Positions 23,823 through 29,414 of a stretch of DNA of 29,414 nucleotides are shown here, in pieces; position 1 is the first letter of the stretch; every line of letters begins with the position of its first letter. The position numbers and the translations under genes are program-made. The notes beneath the pieces are model-generated. The model did no database searches. It was not told the DNA's origin and saw only the letters and a program-made list of their open reading frames with translations. Source of the stretch: Clostridium sp. CAG:590 (GTDB lineage: Bacteria; Bacillota; Clostridia; Lachnospirales; Lachnospiraceae); assembly GCA_000431135.1 (NCBI GenBank), contig HF987888.1:1-29414 (forward strand), written 5' to 3'.

Positions 23823-24665
23823 TCAATCCGTTTGATCCAATTCCGCACTGGTCACTCTTTCAATGTGCATGGCCAGATAACCGATCTCTGTCTCACTTAA
23901 CTGACAGCGAAGATCATGACTTACCTGATCACACACGATCCGGGCCATGGAAAAAGACTGCGGGAACTTCAACTCCATATAATCATTCATGCTGACTTTC
24001 AGTTCTTCTCCTTTTAGTGCCCGCACTACCATATAACGGATATGATTCATTAACCGGTTATACGACAATGATAATACATCAATCGGCTTTCCGATCTGGT
24101 CTTCCACAAGCGCAACACATTGCCGTACGGCCTGCGCCATCTGCATTGCCTGGGATACTTTTTCATCTTCAATCGCAGAATGAATATGCAGTGCAATATA
24201 GCCAATCTCGTCCTCATCCATCTGAACGGATAAACGTTCCTGTAAGATTGACTGAATACACATTGCTGTCTTGTATTCCGCATGAAACAGTACCCGGATA
24301 TCATCGGTTAACGGATTACGGATCTGTTCATGATTCTGAATACGTTTTACCGCATATTCGATGTGATCTGCCATCGGAAACAACATATTGCGATCTACTC
24401 TTCCAAACGTCTTCTCTGATTGTCGCAGTACCTCGTCTGCAACTTCTAAGCAAACAGGGGATATGGATTTTGCAAGTTCTTCGGAATCACCCCGTTCCGT
24501 CGATTCCTGTAACGAATATACCGTATCGGTATCTCTTGTCTCCATTCGTTCATTGATCTTCTTGCCAAATCCAATTCCTTTTCCCATAAGCAGATACTCG
24601 CCATGATTCTCGTCATGAATTGCTATGACTGCATTATGGTTCAACACTTTTTCTACTCGATACAT
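23823..24665 (-). CDS. glcT: PRD-containing transcription antiterminator, BglG/LicT/GlcT family
   Basis: RNA-binding antiterminator of 280 residues. The N-terminal CAT RNA-binding domain (about 1-58: KVLNHNAVIAI, GKGIGFGKK) is followed by two PTS-regulated domains, with candidate phosphorylated histidines His101 and His160 in PRD1 and His208 and His267 in PRD2. When active it should bind a RAT hairpin and prevent terminator formation. A matching RAT/terminator lies in the leader of the adjacent PTS gene, 31 bases upstream of which this gene follows in transcription order. Pairing with a PtsG-type EIICBA makes GlcT the best name, but the beta-glucoside LicT type cannot be excluded by sequence alone. 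Confidence 0.9.
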   Translation of the reverse strand: MYRVEKVLNHNAVIAIHDENHGEYLLMGKGIGFGKKINERMETRDTDTVYSLQESTERGDSEELAKSISPVCLEVADEVLRQSEKTFGRVDRNMLFPMADHIEYAVKRIQNHEQIRNPLTDDIRVLFHAEYKTAMCIQSILQERLSVQMDEDEIGYIALHIHSAIEDEKVSQAMQMAQAVRQCVALVEDQIGKPIDVLSLSYNRLMNHIRYMVVRALKGEELKVSMNDYMELKFPQSFSMARIVCDQVSHDLRCQLSETEIGYLAMHIERVTSAELDQTD

Positions 24666-24696
24666 CCTAAACCCCCTGATGCCTTTCTCCTACCTG

Positions 24697-26841
24697 TTAT
24701 TCATAAAAATCTACGGCAAATAACGTATCTCCCGCCTGAATATCTCCGGTCTTAATAAGCCGTACCTTTTGGTTCTCTTCCATTTCTGAACATATTACCG
24801 GTGACATGACAGACGGCGCATTTGCTTTCAGGTAATCCAGATCCAATTTCATCATTGGCTCACCTTTTTTGACTTTCTGGCCATTCTCAACAAATACTTC
24901 AAAGCCTTTTCCGTCTAATTTAACGGTATCAATTCCAACATGGATCAACAAACTGATTCCGGACTCTGTCATAAATCCGATTGCATGTTTGGTATCAAAC
25001 ACAAATGGAACCTCGCCATCTTCCGGTGCTCTTACAATATTATCAACTGGTGTTACCGCCGCTCCATCTCCTAACATCTTGTTAGAAAATACTTCGTCCG
25101 GAGTATCTGATAACGGTGCTGCGACTCCGGTAATCGGGCTTGCGATCATAACCGTCTTAATTACCTTCTGTGCCTTCCGGGTACCATCACCGGAAGCCTC
25201 CTCTTCGTGTATCTTCTCAGCAGCACTTGCATGATATTCTTCATTCGATGCTGTTTCCAGATAATCTTCCAGATTCGACTTGATCACGGTTACTTTTGGA
25301 CCATAAATGATCTGAACACCATTTCCTTTATGCACCACACCGGATGCTCCGGTTGATTTTAACAATGTATCATTCACCAGTTCCGGCTTAAATACAGTAC
25401 AACGGAGTCTGGTTGCACAACAGTCCACATCCGAAATATTCTTCTTACCGCCAAGTCCGTTACAGATATCCTGTGATACCGGATCATCAATCGATGCCCC
25501 GCCATGTTCTCCATTCTTCTTTGCTTCCACATCACTTCGACGATAAAGCTTCACTTCTTCATCCTCTTCACCACGTCCCGGAGTCTTCAGATCCATCTTA
25601 CGGATCAACAGGCTGAATAAGAAGTAGTAAACAACGAAATAAGCCACACCTACAATCACGATCCATATCCAGTTTGTCTTTGCATTTCCTTGCATTATAC
25701 CAAATAAGGTCATATCAATCAAGCCGCCGGAAAACGTCATGCCGACACCAACATTACAAATATGCATCAACATATATGCAAGTCCCGCAAATACACAATG
25801 GATACCATAAAGAATCGGTGCTACAAACAAAAATGTGAATTCAAGCGGTTCTGTAATACCGGTCAGCATAGAAGTAAGTGCTGCCGACAATAACAATCCT
25901 CCCACCTCTTTTTTCTTGTCATCTTTCGCCGTCTTATACATTGCAAGTGCAGCTCCAGGCAGACCAAAGATCATAAGCGGGAATTTACCGGACATAAATC
26001 TTGTTGCAGATACTGCAAAATGTTTTACACTCGGATCTGCTAACTGTGCAAAGAATATATTCTGTGCACCTTCTACCATCTGACCTGCCACTTCCATTGT
26101 TCCGCCGACACCTGTCTGCCAGAACGGAAGGTAAAATACATGATGCAGTCCAAACGGAATCAAAATACGCTCCATGAAACCATATACCCATGTTCCTGCA
26201 TATCCGGAATTGAGCACTACATTGCCGACTGCATAGATTCCCTGCTGGATCACCGGCCATACAAAGAACATCAGAATACCAACAAACGTATACACCAATG
26301 CACAGATGATCGGCACAAACCGTGTTCCGCCAAAGAATGATAATACCTGTGGTAACTCAATCTTATAAAACTTATTATGCAGTGCTGCAACGCCAAGTCC
26401 TACGATAATACCTCCGAATACACCCATCTGCAAAGAGGTAATTCCACATACAGATATGGTTGCACCCTCTAACATATTCTCTGCTCCGCCGTTAATATTG
26501 ATCATCGCACTGATTGATGCGTGCATGATGAAAAAAGCAATTGCCGCTGCCAATGCCGCAACCTCTTTTTCCTTCTTCGCCATACCAATTGCCACACCCA
26601 TAGCAAATATGATCGGCAGGTTAGCAAATACAATATTACCGGCATCACTCATAACCTGGAATATCGCATTTAAAATGGTTCCCTGTCCCATTATCTTTGT
26701 CAGATTATACGTCTCTAACATTGTTTCATTTGTAAATGAACTTCCTAATCCAAGTAACAATCCAGCTACCGGAAGAATTGCGATTGGAAGCATAAAAGAT
26801 CTTCCAACTCTTTGTAATACACCAAAAATCTTGTCTTTCAT
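24697..26841 (-). CDS. ptsG: Glucose-family PTS permease EIICBA
   Basis: Membrane sugar permease that phosphorylates its substrate during uptake, with three domains in one chain (714 residues). EIIC occupies about 1-420 (start MKDKIFGVLQRVGRSFMLPI, GITEPLEF near 328-335), EIIB about 450-525 with active Cys475 in CATRLRC, EIIA about 565-714 with His634 in LLIHVGIDTV and His619 in KHAIGF. Overall pattern is closest to PtsG, so glucose is the expected sugar; N-acetylglucosamine or maltose types remain possible. The frame is open to 26955, but GGAG lies directly against an earlier ATG (26847) and seven bases before the ATG at 26841, which I use. The leader upstream carries the RAT and terminator. 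The antiterminator gene follows in the same operon. Confidence 0.94.
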   Translation of the reverse strand: MKDKIFGVLQRVGRSFMLPIAILPVAGLLLGLGSSFTNETMLETYNLTKIMGQGTILNAIFQVMSDAGNIVFANLPIIFAMGVAIGMAKKEKEVAALAAAIAFFIMHASISAMININGGAENMLEGATISVCGITSLQMGVFGGIIVGLGVAALHNKFYKIELPQVLSFFGGTRFVPIICALVYTFVGILMFFVWPVIQQGIYAVGNVVLNSGYAGTWVYGFMERILIPFGLHHVFYLPFWQTGVGGTMEVAGQMVEGAQNIFFAQLADPSVKHFAVSATRFMSGKFPLMIFGLPGAALAMYKTAKDDKKKEVGGLLLSAALTSMLTGITEPLEFTFLFVAPILYGIHCVFAGLAYMLMHICNVGVGMTFSGGLIDMTLFGIMQGNAKTNWIWIVIVGVAYFVVYYFLFSLLIRKMDLKTPGRGEEDEEVKLYRRSDVEAKKNGEHGGASIDDPVSQDICNGLGGKKNISDVDCCATRLRCTVFKPELVNDTLLKSTGASGVVHKGNGVQIIYGPKVTVIKSNLEDYLETASNEEYHASAAEKIHEEEASGDGTRKAQKVIKTVMIASPITGVAAPLSDTPDEVFSNKMLGDGAAVTPVDNIVRAPEDGEVPFVFDTKHAIGFMTESGISLLIHVGIDTVKLDGKGFEVFVENGQKVKKGEPMMKLDLDYLKANAPSVMSPVICSEMEENQKVRLIKTGDIQAGDTLFAVDFYE

Positions 26842-26923
26842 ATGCATTCTCCTTTTCTTTTGATTATTGTGTACCGGGATATTCTGTGTTATTCGGGTGA
26901 AACCCTGAATTAGTAAAAATAGA

Positions 26924-27009
26924 AATAAAAAAAGGGCATTAACACACATAAACATCCAAAAATATTCATGTACAGTTAATGCCTCACTCGTTCGAATAAG
27001 TTACATACC
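26924..27009 (-). promoter_or_regulatory. RAT antiterminator and overlapping terminator, PTS leader
   Basis: On the minus strand, GGTATGTAACT-TATTCGAACGAGTG-AGGCAT (27009-26980) fits the ribonucleic antiterminator pattern (TGTTACT-type 5' part, stem loop, AGGCA). Its 3' end is the 5' arm of a terminator, GGCATTAAC (26983-26975) with GTTAATGCC (26943-26935), followed by CTTTTTTTATTT. The two structures are mutually exclusive, as expected for control by the downstream GlcT-type protein. Confidence 0.88.
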
Positions 27010-27023
27010 GTATCATTAAACTA

Positions 27024-27052
27024 AATGTAACATATCATGTTGTCTCTGTCAA
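27024..27052 (-). promoter_or_regulatory. Promoter of the PTS operon
   Basis: TTGACA (27052-27047), a 17-base spacer and TACATT (27029-27024). The -35 is inside the last codons of the YfhO-family gene. Start is predicted near 27017, just before the RAT. Confidence 0.8.
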
Positions 27053-29414
27053 CCCTAAATCTTCCTGTTGTTCCGAATGATTTCGAAACGTCTCACTCCA
27101 TTCATACACCATTGCCATTGCAAAACACAATATACTGATAATGGATATCGTAAGTCCCATAAAATATCCGGGTACCACATAACAGATTGATATCTCATGT
27201 GTTCCCTCGGTCACCGGAATTCCTACGAATGTCGTATTAACCTTCCGGGCAGTCACTTCTTTTCCATCCAGTATTACATGATATCCGTCACGATACGGAT
27301 AAGATGTAACAAAATATCCTCTCTGATCCATCGTGATCATTCCCTCAAAGATCGTACTTCCATCCTGTTTGTTTTCTGTTATCTCCGGTAAGATCACACT
27401 GTCATTAGCCACCGCCTTTTTTTCAACCAGATATGCAGACACATTCTTTATCTGATAATATCCCTTTCCTGCAGTCACCTTTAGTTTTTTGGTTCCATCC
27501 TTGATTGGCAATACATATACAAAATGTTCATTTCCATTTGGATATGGTGCCCAATCTGCCGATAGTTTGTTCACAACACCATTGATCTCAATGCGTACCT
27601 CTCTTCCGTCTCTCCTGTCAACATCAAACTCTAACACAAGAAAATGGGATCGTACTGAATTGGTAAACTCCAATGCTGTTTTCCCGCTCTGACTGACTTT
27701 CAAAAATTCACCAAAGGACTTTTCTGTAAAAAATGTTTGTATATTCCGTTGTTTCACCTCCTGCTTTGCCTTTCGGTATGCATCTGCCTCCCGCTGATTG
27801 GAAGACCTTCCCATGCCTTTGACTACAACATTCTGGCACAACGCCACCATATTTTCCGGAAAGCCAAGCTGTTCATAGGTACTTTCCGTCATAATATTGG
27901 TTGTACCATAACAAACCGGCAGTACATTCTCATTTTCCGCCACTATATATTTTCCATTTTCCAATATACTGTCGTAACCATCCGGGATCTGATGTTTTCC
28001 GGTTACTATATACCGGATTCCCATAAAATAAGAGAAACACGGATTATACCCAGGCGTTAATGCAACTCTGTTGTTTACACCGATTGGATTATGCATCGTA
28101 TTGTAATAAAAATCTGCATAATCCGCATTCGTAACAGAAGAATACATGGAAGTTCTTCCGCACCGGCTGCTTGCAAGCAGATTACTATTTACAAAATTAT
28201 TGCTGATTATATCAAACCGATATCGGGAGTCTGTTACCACCTCCTGAATCTGTTCGTCGGAAATATGCCGTTGTCTTTCATCTGAATTATCCAGATAAAC
28301 TACATAAGTATTAATCTTCAACCGGCTGCAAATCTCCTTTAAATAAGAACCGCTCATAGAGAGACCGATCGATACCGCAAGCGGCATAAGTAATACAAGC
28401 CAAAATGCTTTTTTTCGAAACCGGCACGTTGAATGGTTCATGATCTCAATCCAGATTGTCAGAATTGCCACATCTATACACGCTAATGCCGTCATTTTCT
28501 TATTGCATATTGCAAATACAAGGCATACAAGCAGAGGCACCGCTATCCGGACACGTTCCCCATGAAATATATCCTGCATCATCTCTGCCATCAGATACAC
28601 GATCAATACTACAAACGGAATCAGTATCTTCCCTCTGGCATATAAAAATGCATTGAGTACGTATGATACTGCCGGACATAACATGATAAACAATAACAGT
28701 CCTGAAAAAAAACGTCTTCCCTTCCGAAACAGATTATTGACCAATACAAACAAAGCAATCATGGTCAGACCACATCCATACGGAGAATATAACAGACCAC
28801 TCAACTGACCATCTATCGGCAAGATCGTTTTTGAAACAAAACTTCCGCCATCTTTTTTGGTAGATAATATATCCAGTCCCATCGGCAGTAATAAGATTGC
28901 CGCCATTCCAATGGAAAGAAATACTGCAAATGCGGCTCTTCCAACATACTGCATCATGTCAGTAAAGGCTTTTTTATATTGTTTTTCATTGAGTTCTTCC
29001 TGAAACCAGCTCTCATTTCCCAAGCGGTAAAAGAAATAGCAGGCTGCCGCAAACAGACAGGCAATCGCATAATAAAAACTGTGTATATATACAAAGAACA
29101 ACCCGATTGTCAACATGCCATAATGTTTTTTATCAATCAGATGATCTACCCCGATCAATGTCAGAATGAAATATGGCATATAGTTTACGAACATGATCTG
29201 ATGGTGTGCATGAAAGAAACAGGTCGCAGTTCCCAAAAATACGGCACCGATAATGGCAAACATCTTCTCCATATGTTTTTTACGCAGCCAGATATAACAA
29301 AGATCTACGCTTGCCAGCACACCGAGGATGGCATAGCCTGCAATAAAATATTTCATTTCTATCTTCGGGAACAGACAGGATATCAATATATCCGGCCGTA
29401 GCAACCCATAATAC
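27035..29414 (-). CDS. YfhO-family polytopic membrane protein (5' end outside window)
   Basis: An integral membrane protein with about a dozen hydrophobic segments, then a large extracytoplasmic domain (about residues 350-750) and a final transmembrane helix near the C-terminus. The pattern matches YfhO-family GT-C-like glycosyltransferases, which in Bacillus work with a CsbB-type partner to decorate lipoteichoic acid; that role is inference here. The frame is open to the window edge: codons before the TTG at 29404 read YYG, matching the conserved YY(G)LLSP segment of the family, so the true start and roughly the first 90 residues lie outside. The last codons carry the -35 of the PTS operon. 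Confidence 0.85.
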   Translation of the reverse strand, partial: YYGLLRPDILISCLFPKIEMKYFIAGYAILGVLASVDLCYIWLRKKHMEKMFAIIGAVFLGTATCFFHAHHQIMFVNYMPYFILTLIGVDHLIDKKHYGMLTIGLFFVYIHSFYYAIACLFAAACYFFYRLGNESWFQEELNEKQYKKAFTDMMQYVGRAAFAVFLSIGMAAILLLPMGLDILSTKKDGGSFVSKTILPIDGQLSGLLYSPYGCGLTMIALFVLVNNLFRKGRRFFSGLLLFIMLCPAVSYVLNAFLYARGKILIPFVVLIVYLMAEMMQDIFHGERVRIAVPLLVCLVFAICNKKMTALACIDVAILTIWIEIMNHSTCRFRKKAFWLVLLMPLAVSIGLSMSGSYLKEICSRLKINTYVVYLDNSDERQRHISDEQIQEVVTDSRYRFDIISNNFVNSNLLASSRCGRTSMYSSVTNADYADFYYNTMHNPIGVNNRVALTPGYNPCFSYFMGIRYIVTGKHQIPDGYDSILENGKYIVAENENVLPVCYGTTNIMTESTYEQLGFPENMVALCQNVVVKGMGRSSNQREADAYRKAKQEVKQRNIQTFFTEKSFGEFLKVSQSGKTALEFTNSVRSHFLVLEFDVDRRDGREVRIEINGVVNKLSADWAPYPNGNEHFVYVLPIKDGTKKLKVTAGKGYYQIKNVSAYLVEKKAVANDSVILPEITENKQDGSTIFEGMITMDQRGYFVTSYPYRDGYHVILDGKEVTARKVNTTFVGIPVTEGTHEISICYVVPGYFMGLTISIISILCFAMAMVYEWSETFRNHSEQQEDLGLTETT

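Noticed and set aside
24017..24556. 179-codon plus-strand open frame
   Set aside because: It lies wholly inside the antiterminator gene on the other strand, has no ribosome binding site and its product has no family features.
26842..26955. N-terminal extension of the PTS permease
   Set aside because: It covers the RAT/terminator T-tract side of the leader and the ribosome binding site; EIIC homologues begin at the ATG at 26841.

Overview
The window looks like chromosomal DNA of an anaerobic, spore-forming-lineage Firmicute, most likely a Lachnospiraceae-type Clostridium relative. This is inferred from AT-rich coding sequence with strong AGGAGG-type ribosome binding sites, a T-box leader on pheST, a pyrophosphate-type phosphofructokinase, SpoIID-like and SpoVB-like proteins, a LicT/GlcT-type antiterminator with its RNA target, and a yybP-ykoY-type manganese riboswitch. 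Almost everything is on the minus strand; only the phosphofructokinase and a MarR regulator are on the plus strand. I see no rRNA, tRNA, CRISPR array, transposase or phage gene, and the gene content reads as core chromosome.

Layout, left to right: pheT and pheS (minus), separated by a 211-base spacer filled with repeats and inverted repeats, and preceded by a tRNA-Phe T-box leader whose promoter lies in the 3' end of the next gene. Next come a YihY/BrkB-type membrane protein and a SpoIID/LytB-domain protein (probable pair). A 590-base intergenic region follows, holding tandem repeats, a perfect palindrome and a probable 6S RNA gene with its own promoter, divergent from the plus-strand PPi-dependent phosphofructokinase. 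Converging on it is a four-gene minus-strand unit, in transcription order: SpoVB-like flippase, beta-CASP metallo-beta-lactamase RNase, a 1265-residue multidomain c-di-GMP protein, and a small (p)ppGpp synthetase. Upstream of these are an aconitase-family hydratase and a secreted transglutaminase-like protein, divergent from a MarR regulator with a clear palindromic operator. Then come a Ca2+/Mn2+-type P-type ATPase under the manganese riboswitch, a PRD antiterminator and a glucose-type PTS EIICBA with a RAT/terminator leader, and finally a YfhO-family membrane protein cut by the window end.

The most unusual object is the c-di-GMP protein at 9875-13672. It joins a LacI-type sugar-binding fold (without a DNA-binding head), a degenerate GGDEF domain, an intact EAL phosphodiesterase domain, and a C-terminal ladder of about 28-residue glycine-containing repeats that resembles a beta-helix normally found in surface carbohydrate-binding proteins. 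It carries no signal peptide or membrane segment. It sits directly before an alarmone synthetase whose ribosome binding site lies in the internal loop of a long hairpin, so two nucleotide second-messenger systems may share one transcript with a polysaccharide flippase. Regulation in this window is unusually rich in RNA elements: T-box, 6S RNA, manganese riboswitch, RAT antiterminator and the SD-trapping hairpin.
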